From the NCBI GenBank assembly GCA_903911145.1, contig CAIWCD010000046.1, positions 1 to 64,000 on the forward strand: 64,000 nucleotides of DNA, read 5' to 3'. Position 1 is the stretch's first letter, and every line of letters begins with the position of its first letter. Source of the DNA: an uncultured delta proteobacterium. GTDB taxonomy: Bacteria; Myxococcota; Myxococcia; Myxococcales; 40CM-4-68-19. Shown here one piece after another: positions 25,110-33,593 of this stretch. Both the position numbers and the translations under genes were made by a program. A model generated the notes under the pieces. The model worked only from the letters and a program-made list of their open reading frames with translations. It did not search any database and was not told the DNA's origin.

Positions 25110-25361
25110 ATGCAGATGAAGCTGACGATTGCGCTCTGGTGTGCCGCCTTGATCTGCGCTGGCTCTTTCGTCGCGCGCGCGGGCATCGTGCATCGCCAGC
25201 AGGACAGAGAGCGTGCCGCGGTAAAGGCCGAGCTCGCGGGGCGCACTCCGCGCAGTGAGAGCGAGCGGATCGCCATGCTGGGCGTCGAGGGGCGGCTTCA
25301 GTCGCGGCTGCATCGGCTCGCCTCTTCGCCGCGTCACACGCCGGTTCGCGCAGTGCGCTGA
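25110..25361 (+). CDS. Small putative exported protein
   Basis: 83 residues from an ATG (a second at 25116 fits better with GAGG five bases before it). A hydrophobic N-terminus (LTIALWCAALICAGSFVARA) looks like a signal peptide or anchor; the rest is charged and may be helical. No family is recognised, and the call rests on the signal-like start and codon bias. The 130-150 bases on either side carry no other clear gene. Confidence 0.35.
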   Translation: MQMKLTIALWCAALICAGSFVARAGIVHRQQDRERAAVKAELAGRTPRSESERIAMLGVEGRLQSRLHRLASSPRHTPVRAVR

Positions 25362-25497
25362 ATCGGTAGAGCACGCGCGCATTCTTCCATATCGTCGCTG
25401 CGACATTCCTCGCGTTGCGCGCCCAATCCCTGCGCGCTAAGACGCGCCCGCGCGCTCACTCCCTTGCGCGCCTGGCGCCCGCCGCAGAGGATCCAAC

Positions 25498-27303
25498 ATG
25501 GCCGATTCGTCCTCCGAACTCTCCCCTCTCGCCGTCGCGCAGGGCCGTGGCGGCGGCTTCCTCTTCACGCCCGTGGCTGCGCGCCCGTTCACGACGCCGG
25601 AGATGTTCTCGCCTGAGCAGCGCGAGTTCTTCCGCACCGGCTCCGACTTCGAGGTCAAGGAGGTCGACACCAAGATCGAGCAGCTCGAGAAGAAGGACAA
25701 CGCGCTGATGCGCTCGCTGGTCGGTCGCGCGGGCGAGCTGGGCCTGCTCTCGGTCGACGTTCCCGAAGCGTACGAAGGCATGGGTCTCGACAAGACCACG
25801 TCGATGCTGGTCGCCGAATCGCAGAGCCACTACGGCTCGTGGACGACGACGTTCGGCGCGCACACCGGCATCGGCACGCTGCCGATCGTCTTCTTCGGAA
25901 CCGAGGCGCAGAAGGCGAAGTACCTGCCCGATCTCGCCACTGGCAGGAAAGTGGCCGCGTACGCGCTGAGCGAGGCTGGGAGCGGCTCGGATGCACTCGG
26001 TGCGCGGACGATCGCCAAGCTTTCGCCCGATGGGAAAGAGTACGTCGTCAACGGCGGCAAGATGTGGATCACCAACGGTGGCTTCGCCGACATCTTCATC
26101 GTCTTCCTCAAGATCGACGGCGACAAGTTCACCGCGATGATCATCGAGCGCGGCACGCCCGGCTTCACCATCGGGCGCGAGGAGCACAAGCTCGGCATCC
26201 GTGGCTCGTCGACGACGCCGCTGATCTTCGAGGAGGCGCGCGTGCCGGCCGAGAACGTTCTCGGAGAGATCGGCAAGGGCCACAAGATCGCCTTCAACAT
26301 CCTCAACGTCGGGCGGCTCAAGCTCGGCGCGTTCTCGCTCGGCGGGATGAAGGCGGCGCTCGAGAAGGGGATCTCCTACGCGAGCGAGCGCAAGCAGTTC
26401 GGCAAGGCGATCGCGTCGTTCGGACTCATCCGCGAGAAGCTCGCGCGCAGCGCCGCGCAGATCTACGCGGCCGAATCGATGACTTATCGTGCGAGCGGTC
26501 TCATCGACGAGGTGATCGCGCGCGGCGGCGCCCATGGCGGCTCGGAGAGCCATGCGGCCGTGATGCACGCGATCGAGGAGTACGCGCTCGAGGCCTCGAT
26601 GATGAAGGTCGCAGGCTCGGAGTGGCTCTTCCAGATCATCGACGAGGTGCTGCAGATCCACGGCGGCAACGGCTTCGTCGAGGACTATCCGATCGAGCGC
26701 GCGTATCGCGACAACCGCGTCAATCGCATCTTCGAAGGGACCAACGAGATCAACCGGCTGCTCATCCCGGGTACGTTCTTCAAGCGGGCGATGAAGGGCG
26801 AGCTGCCGCTGCTCGACACCACGAGCGACATCGACGCCGAGATCGACAATGCCGCGCTGATGCCGGCGCCGACGGGGCGCCTCGCTGCAGAGGCGCGCGG
26901 CGCGGAGATGGCGAAGCGGCAGTTCCTCTTTGTCGCGCGCGCGGCCGCAATGCTCGGGCCCGAGCTCGAGCAGCACCAGGAGGTTCTCGCGGCGCTCGCG
27001 GATGTCGCGATCGAGGCCTACGCGATGGACTCGATGCTGGGGCGCACTCTGGCTCAGGCGGCTGACGAGCCCAATGCAGCGCTGCGCGATGCGCTCTGCC
27101 GCTTCTTCTGCATGGAGAGCCGCGAGCGGGCGATGACGCGTGCGCGTGCGGCGCTCTCGTCGGTGATCGGCGAGGCCGACGTCGGCGAGCAGATGGCGCG
27201 ACTCGAGAAGCTCTATCGCTACACGCCGGTGAATGCTGGGGCCGTGCGGGAGCCGATCGTGGAGGCGCTGCTCGCGAAGGGGCGCTATCCGCTCGATTAC
27301 TAG
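25498..27303 (+). CDS. Acyl-CoA dehydrogenase, very-long-chain (ACADVL-like) type
   Basis: 601 residues, matching the longer VLCAD-type enzymes with an extra C-terminal domain. It oxidises acyl-CoA to trans-2-enoyl-CoA with FAD in beta-oxidation. Visible are AYALSEAGSGSDALG and MWITNGGFADIF (FAD/substrate), LGIRGSSTTPLIFEEARVP, ERKQFGKAIASF, QIHGGNGFVEDYPIER and IFEGTNEINR with the catalytic Glu region. The start ATG lies after AGAGGATCCAAC. A hairpin repeat follows the stop immediately (27307). Confidence 0.93.
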   Translation: MADSSSELSPLAVAQGRGGGFLFTPVAARPFTTPEMFSPEQREFFRTGSDFEVKEVDTKIEQLEKKDNALMRSLVGRAGELGLLSVDVPEAYEGMGLDKTTSMLVAESQSHYGSWTTTFGAHTGIGTLPIVFFGTEAQKAKYLPDLATGRKVAAYALSEAGSGSDALGARTIAKLSPDGKEYVVNGGKMWITNGGFADIFIVFLKIDGDKFTAMIIERGTPGFTIGREEHKLGIRGSSTTPLIFEEARVPAENVLGEIGKGHKIAFNILNVGRLKLGAFSLGGMKAALEKGISYASERKQFGKAIASFGLIREKLARSAAQIYAAESMTYRASGLIDEVIARGGAHGGSESHAAVMHAIEEYALEASMMKVAGSEWLFQIIDEVLQIHGGNGFVEDYPIERAYRDNRVNRIFEGTNEINRLLIPGTFFKRAMKGELPLLDTTSDIDAEIDNAALMPAPTGRLAAEARGAEMAKRQFLFVARAAAMLGPELEQHQEVLAALADVAIEAYAMDSMLGRTLAQAADEPNAALRDALCRFFCMESRERAMTRARAALSSVIGEADVGEQMARLEKLYRYTPVNAGAVREPIVEALLAKGRYPLDY

Positions 27304-27306
27304 TGC

Positions 27307-27403
27307 GCCGCGGGGCACCGATGGTCGCGGCCGTGCTTGCTGCGGGGATCGGTGGGGCCGCTCCTGAACTGCGCGCGGCCGCGACCATCGGCTGCCCCGC
27401 AGC
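27307..27403 (+). repeat. Long hairpin repeat directly after the acyl-CoA dehydrogenase stop
   Basis: GCGGGGCA plus CCGATGGTCGCGGCCG pairs with CGGCCGCGACCATCGG plus TGCCCCGC, a 24-bp stem with one bulged base and a loop containing GCCGCTCCTGAACTGCGCG. A related element follows rho (55185). It may be a terminator or 3'-end stabiliser. Confidence 0.7.
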
Positions 27404-27480
27404 TGATGACCGATCAAAAGCGCGGCGGGATACTCGTCGTGGGATTGCGGCGCGTGGGTTGATTCCGGAGGAGCTTGACG

Positions 27481-29319
27481 ATGGCGATGCTTGATCCGCA
27501 TAGCTGTGCCGATCTTTCGCAGGGGCAGGTGCGCGCGGTGCAGCTGGAGCTGCGCGTTGATTTCGAGAAGAAGATTCTCGAGGGGGAAGCGACGCTGATC
27601 CTCGCGGAGCCGTCTCGCGGTGGGCCTCTCGATCTCGACACGCGTGGGCTTGCGATCGAGTCGGTGCAGCTTGCCAGCGATCTCGGCGGAGATACGCAGG
27701 ACCGCTCTGGGGGCGGGCGAGCGGATTCTGGCCTGGCGCTCGCGTTCACGCTACATGCTCCGCCGAACGGTGCGGAATGGATGGGCGAGCGTCTGCGCGT
27801 CGAGCTGCCGAAGGGCGCGAAGAGTGTTGTCGTGCGGTATCGAACCTCACCGGACGCGAGCGCGCTGCAGTGGCTCGAACCCGCGCAGACCGCAGGCGGC
27901 GTGCATCCGTATCTCTTCTCGCAGTGCCAGGCGATCCACGCGCGCGCGGTGGTGCCGCTGCAGGACACGCCCCGTGCGCGCATGACGTACGCTGCGCGCC
28001 TGCACGTTCCACGCGCGCTGAAATCGCGGATGTCCGCGCGCAGCCTGGGCCGGAGCGATTCGCGATTCGGAGCTGCGTGGGCCTGCGACGCGTTCGAGAT
28101 GCCGCAGGCGATCCCCCCGTATCTGCTCGCGCTCGCGGTCGGCGATCTCGCGGAGCGCGCGATCACCAAGCGCTCGTCGGTGGTCGCCGAGCCCTCGCAG
28201 CTCGATGCGGCGGCGTGGGAGTTCGCCGAGGTCGGCGCGATGATGGACGCGGCCGAGAAGCTCTTCGGACCCTACGCGTGGGAGCGCTTCGATCTGCTGC
28301 TGATGCCGCCGTCGTTTCCCTACGGCGGGATGGAAAATCCGCGGCTCACGTTCCTCACACCCTCGCTGCTCGCGGGAGATCGCTCGCTCGCCAACGTTGT
28401 CGCGCACGAACTCGCGCATGCGTGGACGGGCAATCTCGTCACCAACGCGGACGCGAATCACTTCTGGCTCAACGAAGGCTTCACCGTCTATGCGGAGCGG
28501 CGCATTCTCGAGGCGCTCTCTGGTCGCGCGGCGAGCGAGCTGCACGCCGCCATCGGTCGACACGAACTCGAAGAGGCGATCACCGATTTTGCGAAGACGC
28601 CGGAGCTGACGCGGCTGCGCAACGATCTGGTCGGTACCGATCCCGACGTCGCCTACTCGCAGGTGCCGTACGAGAAGGGCTACCTGTTTTTGCGCGCACT
28701 CGAGGAGAGCGAAGGGCGCGCCGCGTTCGATCGTTTCCTCCATGCGTGGATTGAACGCCACTCCTTCCAGAGCGTGACCACCGACGCGTTTCTCACTCTC
28801 GTGCGCGAGCAGTTGCCGGGCGTGGAGAGCCGCGTGCCTCTGCTCGCGTGGATCGACGGCGCGGGCATTCCCGAGCATGCGCCCCGCGCGGAGTCGGAGA
28901 GATGGTTTGAGGTCAAACGATCGGTCGAGAGCATCTCGCGCGGCGAACTTCCGACGGCGACGCAAGCCGCTTCGTTCACGCCCGCCGAGTTGCTGCTCCT
29001 CCTGCAGTCGCTGCCTGCGTCACTCACCGCCGAGACGTGCGCCGAACTCGATCGACTCTTCGCGCTTCGAGAGAAGCAGAGCGTCGAGCTGCGCTGTGCG
29101 TTCCTCTGCATCGCAGTGCGCGCGGCCATGCCTGGCGCGGACGGGCGCGCGCGAGAGCTTCTGCTCACCACCGGGCGGATGAAGTTTCTGCGGCCGCTCT
29201 ATGGCGCTCTCTCTGCGCGTGGAGAGACGCGCCAGTTCGCGCGCACTCTCTTCGCCGAGGCCTCATCGCGCTACCACCCGATCGCGCGCGCGGTGCTCGC
29301 GCCGCTGGTCGGCGCGTGA
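27481..29319 (+). CDS. M1 family zinc aminopeptidase
   Basis: 612 residues from an ATG with GGAGGAG seven bases upstream. M1 enzymes remove N-terminal residues from peptides. The substrate motif YGGMENPRL and the zinc site HELAHAWTGNL...NEGFTVYAE (HExxH plus downstream Glu) are intact. No signal peptide is seen, so it is probably cytosolic. Domain order and length resemble the LTA4H/aminopeptidase B branch. A mini-repeat copy encodes WFEVKRS near residue 480. Confidence 0.92.
   Translation: MAMLDPHSCADLSQGQVRAVQLELRVDFEKKILEGEATLILAEPSRGGPLDLDTRGLAIESVQLASDLGGDTQDRSGGGRADSGLALAFTLHAPPNGAEWMGERLRVELPKGAKSVVVRYRTSPDASALQWLEPAQTAGGVHPYLFSQCQAIHARAVVPLQDTPRARMTYAARLHVPRALKSRMSARSLGRSDSRFGAAWACDAFEMPQAIPPYLLALAVGDLAERAITKRSSVVAEPSQLDAAAWEFAEVGAMMDAAEKLFGPYAWERFDLLLMPPSFPYGGMENPRLTFLTPSLLAGDRSLANVVAHELAHAWTGNLVTNADANHFWLNEGFTVYAERRILEALSGRAASELHAAIGRHELEEAITDFAKTPELTRLRNDLVGTDPDVAYSQVPYEKGYLFLRALEESEGRAAFDRFLHAWIERHSFQSVTTDAFLTLVREQLPGVESRVPLLAWIDGAGIPEHAPRAESERWFEVKRSVESISRGELPTATQAASFTPAELLLLLQSLPASLTAETCAELDRLFALREKQSVELRCAFLCIAVRAAMPGADGRARELLLTTGRMKFLRPLYGALSARGETRQFARTLFAEASSRYHPIARAVLAPLVGA
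28904..28921 (+). repeat. Palindromic mini-repeat copy inside the aminopeptidase gene
   Basis: GGTTTGAGGTCAAACGAT has perfect GTTTGA/TCAAAC arms around GG. It is translated in frame. Confidence 0.45.
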
Positions 29320-29340
29320 CGATCCCGTAGAGTGCGCGCC

Positions 29341-30474
29341 GTGCGTCACTCCCTTGCTTTGCGCCGCAGCTTCACTCGTGCAGCGCTGCTTGTTCTTTCG
29401 CTGCTCCTCTTCGCAAACCCGCGCGCAGCGCAGTCCGCAGAGCTCCCGGCGTTCACGGGATACGTCGTCGATCGAGCCCAGATCATTGACGCGGCGAGCC
29501 TCGCTCAGTTCACCCAGCTCGCGTCGCAACTCGATCACTCGGGCATCGCGCAGCTTGCGCTCTGCACCATCACGGCCGAGACGCTGGGCGACGTGTCGAA
29601 AGAGGAGTACGCGACAACGCTCTTCAAGCAGTGGGGTCTCGGGCATGGAAAGAAGAAGGCCGATGGCGTCCTGATCCTGCTGGTGCCGGGCCCGCCAGGT
29701 CACCGCAAGATCAAGGTGGAAGTCGGCTACGGGCTCGAGGGTGTTCTTCCCGACGGCAAGGTCGGCGCGCTGCTCGATGCGCTCGCGGTCCCTCATCTCA
29801 AGCGCGACGAATACGGACCCGCTGCGGCCTCGCTCGCGGTCGGGATTGCGCAGGTGCTCAACTCCGACGCGGCGGCAGGTGGAGACAGCGCTCCGGCCGT
29901 AGACGGGATGCGTGGCGGCATCGGCCTCGGTGTCGGCAGCCGCGGGCAGCAAGAGGCGGACGGCGTCTTCGGTCTCGCGGCGGCAGTGATCGCGATGTGC
30001 ACGCTGCTCGTCGTGTTGATGGTCAGCGCGGGCCGCCGGCGGTTTCCCGGAGCAGGAACGGCGCTCATCGGCGCGGCGCTCGTCGGCGCGTCGGTGTTCG
30101 CGCTCCTCGTCTTCGGCGGACCCATGGGCTGGCTCGCGCTCGCGGGCGGCCTCGTCGTCAACGGGCTCTCCTACTGGAGCATCCTCGGCCACAAGTGTCC
30201 GCAGTGCCGCGCGTGGGTACGAATCCACGAGCGGGTGCTGGTGGCGCCGACTGCGTTCTCCACGGGCATGGCTCACGTGATGGAGAGATGCACGCGCTGC
30301 AAATACGGTCGCGACTACGACCGCGTGCTCGCGCGCCGTTCGCCACCTTCGAGTTACAGCGGCGGAGGCGGCGGGAGCTCCTGGAGCGACAGCGGAGGCG
30401 GTGGAGATTCGGGTGGCTTCTCTGGCGGAGGCGGCGGCGACTCGGGCGGCGGCGGAGCAGGGCGCGACGTGTAG
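29341..30474 (+). CDS. TPM-domain membrane protein with Gly/Ser-rich tail
   Basis: About 377 residues from a GTG at 29341 (another at 29332). A signal peptide ends near ANPRAAQSA; a TPM domain follows (YVVDRAQIIDAAS, LFKQWGLGHGKKKADGVLILLVP, VEVGYGLEGVLPDGKVG), then two membrane helices. A CxxC pair (KCPQCRAW) and a second one (ERCTRCKYG) suggest a zinc site, and a tail of GGGGGSSWSDSGGGG type ends the protein. TPM proteins are implicated in photosystem repair or envelope processes; the role here is unknown. TAGAGT overlaps the first GTG. Confidence 0.85.
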   Translation: MRHSLALRRSFTRAALLVLSLLLFANPRAAQSAELPAFTGYVVDRAQIIDAASLAQFTQLASQLDHSGIAQLALCTITAETLGDVSKEEYATTLFKQWGLGHGKKKADGVLILLVPGPPGHRKIKVEVGYGLEGVLPDGKVGALLDALAVPHLKRDEYGPAAASLAVGIAQVLNSDAAAGGDSAPAVDGMRGGIGLGVGSRGQQEADGVFGLAAAVIAMCTLLVVLMVSAGRRRFPGAGTALIGAALVGASVFALLVFGGPMGWLALAGGLVVNGLSYWSILGHKCPQCRAWVRIHERVLVAPTAFSTGMAHVMERCTRCKYGRDYDRVLARRSPPSSYSGGGGGSSWSDSGGGGDSGGFSGGGGGDSGGGGAGRDV

Positions 30475-30482
30475 TTCGAGCA

Positions 30483-30511
30483 ATGTGACACTGGATGTAA
30501 CGTTGTCACAT
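30483..30511. repeat. Inverted repeat ATGTGACA/TGTCACAT between convergent genes
   Basis: Perfect 8-base arms separated by 13 bases, just after the TPM gene stop and downstream of dnaB. It could be a terminator stem or protein site. The string CAATGTGACACTG that begins it recurs inverted at 49188-49200. Confidence 0.4.
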
Positions 30512-30565
30512 CGGCTGCAGTTGTCTTTGAGCCCGCAGCCCGCACCGCATGAAGCAAGCAGCGCG

Positions 30566-31972
30566 CTACTCGCCCCCCGACGGAACGTACTCGCGTGCGA
30601 GATTCTCGAAGCGCGTGAACTCGTGAAGGAAGGCGATGTTCGCCGTTCCGATGGGGCCGTTGCGCTGCTTGCCGATGATCACCTCGGCCACGCCCTTCAC
30701 GTTCTCGTTGTCCTTCTCGTAGACCTCTTCGCGATAGAGAAAACAGATCGTGTCTGCGTCCTGTTCGATGGCGCCCGACTCGCGCAGGTCGCTCATGATC
30801 GGCCGCTTGTCGGGCCGCTTCTCGAGAGAGCGGTTGAGCTGCGAGAGCGCGATCACCGGCAGCTTGAGCTCCTTGGCGAGACCTTTGAGCGAGCGCGAAA
30901 TCTCGCTGATCTGCTGCTCGCGCGATTCGATCCGTTCGTTGCCTTTCATCAGCTGCAGGTAGTCGATGATGATCAGGCCCAGCGGTGCTTCGGTCGTCAT
31001 CAGCTTGGCCGCGAGGCGGCGGCACTTCGCGCGAAGATCGAGCGCAGTGAGGCCAGGCGAGTCATCGATGTGCATCGTCGTCTCGGCGAGCTGGCCCGCC
31101 GCGTGTGCGAGCTTCGGCCAATCGCTCTCGATCAGCCGGCCCGTGCGCAGCCGCTGCGCATCGACGCGCGCCTCGCTCGCGAGCATGCGCATCACCAGCT
31201 GCACCGACGGCATTTCCAGAGAGAAGATCGCGACGCCGACCTTTTTCGCGTTGAACTTTGCGCGAATCGCAGCGTGCGCTGCGATGTTCAGACAGAACGC
31301 TGTCTTTCCCATCGACGGGCGGGCCGCGAGGATCACCAGATCGCCGGGCTGAAATCCCGAGGTGAGTCGATCGAGATCGGAGAAGCCGGTCGAGATCCCC
31401 GTGATCTCCTCCTGCCGCTCGTAGAGGCTCTCGATCTGCTTGAAGGCGTCCTTGACGATCTCCTTCACCGCGATGAAGCCGCTCTGGTTCTGCTGCTCGG
31501 TGATGGCGAAGATGCGGCGCTGGGCATCGTCGAGGAAATCGCCGACCTCGCCCTGCTGCTCGAATCCCTGCGCGGCGATCGCCTGCGCCGCTTCGATCAT
31601 CCGGCGCGCGACGGCCTTCTCGCGCACGATGCGCGCATACCAGGCGACGTTCGTGGTGACGGGCACCACCTTGTCGAGCAGGTCGATGAAGTCGTCGCCG
31701 CCGATCGACGCGAAGACTCCCTGCTGCGTGAGCGCATCCTTGAGCGTGACGCGATCGATCGGCTGGCTTTTCTGCGACAGCTCGCGCATCGCCTCGAACA
31801 CGCGCCGGTGCGCCTCTCGATAGAAGTCCTCCGCCTTGAGGATCTCCTGCACGTCATCGAAGGCGGAGCTGTCGAGGAGCACGCCACCGAGCACGCTGCG
31901 CTCGGCATCGAGGTTCTGCGGCGGAATGCGTCCCACAGGTGCTGGGCGAACTTCGGTGAGTGCCTGGCTCAA
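30566..31972 (-). CDS. dnaB: Replicative DNA helicase DnaB
   Basis: 468 residues from a TTG preceded by GAGGAGG eight bases upstream; further upstream sequence is unconserved. DnaB unwinds DNA at the replication fork. N-terminal domain: PPQNLDAERSVLGGVLLD. RecA-like domain: Walker A ARPSMGKTAFCLN, Walker B LIIIDYLQLM, SQLNRSLEKRPDKRPIMSDLRESG and the C-terminal LREYVPSGGE region. All motifs are intact. The L9/S18 cluster, often next to dnaB, lies a few kb upstream on the same strand. Confidence 0.96.
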   Translation of the reverse strand: MSQALTEVRPAPVGRIPPQNLDAERSVLGGVLLDSSAFDDVQEILKAEDFYREAHRRVFEAMRELSQKSQPIDRVTLKDALTQQGVFASIGGDDFIDLLDKVVPVTTNVAWYARIVREKAVARRMIEAAQAIAAQGFEQQGEVGDFLDDAQRRIFAITEQQNQSGFIAVKEIVKDAFKQIESLYERQEEITGISTGFSDLDRLTSGFQPGDLVILAARPSMGKTAFCLNIAAHAAIRAKFNAKKVGVAIFSLEMPSVQLVMRMLASEARVDAQRLRTGRLIESDWPKLAHAAGQLAETTMHIDDSPGLTALDLRAKCRRLAAKLMTTEAPLGLIIIDYLQLMKGNERIESREQQISEISRSLKGLAKELKLPVIALSQLNRSLEKRPDKRPIMSDLRESGAIEQDADTICFLYREEVYEKDNENVKGVAEVIIGKQRNGPIGTANIAFLHEFTRFENLAREYVPSGGE

Positions 31973-32084
31973 GCTGAATCCTCCTCGGGCGACCGTTGGA
32001 GAGATCCAACCTGTGCTTGCGCGGAGCAAGGAGAAAACGCGCTGCCTCGATGCGTGCAGCGATTTGCAGTAGAGTGCGCGGTCC

Positions 32085-32609
32085 ATGCCTGATGACGAGC
32101 GGCCGAAGCGGACGAAGAGCTGGAGCGAGATCGACAAGCAGCGCGACAAGAGCGGCGCGCGGCGCGGCGGCGATCGCGAGCGCGAGTCGTTCGAGAAGAC
32201 GACCGGCTACAGCAAATACAAGGCGAACCTCGACCGGCTCTTCTCCGGCGGAGTCGAGCTTCCCGAGCACATGCGCGAGAAGGCCGACCCGAGCGGGGAG
32301 GGCGCGGTCCGCGATGAGGCGCGCAAGAAGCTCTTCGCCATCGAGGACGGCAAGCTCTTCAACGCGGCGGCGACGGAGTTCTTGAAGAGCCACGCGCTGC
32401 CCGACGATCCTCGTCTGCTTGATCGGCTCCTCTCGCATCCCGATGAAGACGTGGTCGAGCAGGCGTTGACGCGGCTCGAGGAGCTGCACAAGGCCGGCAC
32501 GTTGAAGGCTCCTCCAGCGCTCAAGCAGCGGCTCTCGACCGTCGAGGTCGACAGCGGGATCCCCAGTGTGCGGCGCCGCGCGACCGAGCTGCGCCGGGCG
32601 CTTCGGTAG
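32085..32609 (+). CDS. Conserved hypothetical protein, helical
   Basis: 174 residues from MPDDERPKRTKSWSEIDKQR. A very charged N-terminus (Arg/Lys/Asp-rich) is followed by YSKYKANLDRLFSGG and a helical C-terminal part (LPDDPRLLDRLLSHPDEDVVEQALTRL split here) that reads like one or two HEAT-type helices. I recall similar proteins in myxobacteria but know no function. TAGAGT ends ten bases before the ATG, so the transcript may have almost no leader. Confidence 0.7.
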   Translation: MPDDERPKRTKSWSEIDKQRDKSGARRGGDRERESFEKTTGYSKYKANLDRLFSGGVELPEHMREKADPSGEGAVRDEARKKLFAIEDGKLFNAAATEFLKSHALPDDPRLLDRLLSHPDEDVVEQALTRLEELHKAGTLKAPPALKQRLSTVEVDSGIPSVRRRATELRRALR

Positions 32610-32647
32610 CGGAGAATCAAGCTGGGCGCGGACGAGCGGCTTGCTGC

Positions 32648-33247
32648 TCAGCGCGCGACGATCATCCCGGCCGACTCGGCGAGCAGCACCGCGAGTTCAA
32701 GCGGAACGCGCAGACCCTTGACGCGATTCTTCGCCGGGTCGAGGAAGAGACCGCGCGCACCTGACAGATCGGCCTTGCTGAGGTCGCAGGCGGTGAACGT
32801 CGCTCCGGTGAGATCGCACTCGGAAAACGTTGCGGCGCAGAGGTCGGCGCTCGCGAAGTTGGACTCGTTGAGCGCGCAGCGAAGAAACTCTGTCTTGCGC
32901 AGGTTCGTCCCGACGAACGAGGCGTAGCGCACGTTGCAGTCGACGAATCGCAGCTCGGGATTCTTCGCGACGTCGGTCCAGTCGATGCCCATCAGCCGGC
33001 TGCGACGGAACTCCACGCCGCGCAGCCGCATCTGCGTCGGGACCATCCGCGCGAGATCGCAATCGTCGAAGACGCAATCCTCGAAGATCGTCGCGGGCCA
33101 GCGGGTCGCGCCCAGCTTGAGATTGCGGAAGGTGCAGCGGACGAACTCCTTGCCCGCAATCACCTGCGCGGCGAGATCGAGCTCGGTGAACGTCTCGTCT
33201 TCAAACAGCTCGCGATCGTCGAGAGGAGATGGCGACACGTTCAGCAC
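32648..33247 (-). CDS. Pentapeptide-repeat protein
   Basis: About 199 residues from a GTG eight bases after the upstream stop. The body is a series of A(D/N)LXX-type repeats (KEFVRCTFRNLKLG, FEDCVFDDCDLARM, SNFASADLCAATFSECDLTGATF), which fold as a right-handed beta helix. Function is unknown; some family members mimic DNA and protect gyrase, many do not. It is probably cotranscribed with the small zinc protein at 33256. Confidence 0.8.
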   Translation of the reverse strand: MLNVSPSPLDDRELFEDETFTELDLAAQVIAGKEFVRCTFRNLKLGATRWPATIFEDCVFDDCDLARMVPTQMRLRGVEFRRSRLMGIDWTDVAKNPELRFVDCNVRYASFVGTNLRKTEFLRCALNESNFASADLCAATFSECDLTGATFTACDLSKADLSGARGLFLDPAKNRVKGLRVPLELAVLLAESAGMIVAR

Positions 33248-33255
33248 GAGCCGAT

Positions 33256-33546
33256 CTACGCTTCGGGTTTGATCCCGAGGAACGTCATCAGATCGAACGG
33301 CTCCTCGACGCGGCGATTTTCTCCCGCGCCTTTCCACGAGCGCGAGCGGCCGCAGTTCGCGCAGTAGCAGAGGTCGCGCCCGCCGAGCGTTTCGCCTCGC
33401 AAGGACCAGGTCTCCTCGGCGTACTCGTCGCAGAGCTCGCAGGCCTGCACGCGATCGGAGGGCTTGAAGCCGCGATCCTTCAGCTTCTTGCGAACGGCAG
33501 CGGCGTGCTCAAGCCAGGGAGGAAGCGGCGGACGTTTTGGACCCAT
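33256..33546 (-). CDS. Small zinc-binding hypothetical protein
   Basis: 96 residues from MGPKRPPLPPWLEHAAAV. Two CxxC pairs, CELC and CANC, about 24 residues apart, suggest a zinc ribbon; a second CxC occurs at CYCANC. No family is recognised. It lies directly upstream of the pentapeptide-repeat gene. Confidence 0.6.
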   Translation of the reverse strand: MGPKRPPLPPWLEHAAAVRKKLKDRGFKPSDRVQACELCDEYAEETWSLRGETLGGRDLCYCANCGRSRSWKGAGENRRVEEPFDLMTFLGIKPEA

Positions 33547-33593
33547 GCGCGAGACGATAGCACGAGGGTGCGGGCACTCTTCGACTCGCATTC

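Noticed and set aside
25456-27501. 681-codon minus-strand open frame opposite the acyl-CoA dehydrogenase
   Set aside because: Shadow of a gene with intact family motifs; no recognisable sequence of its own.
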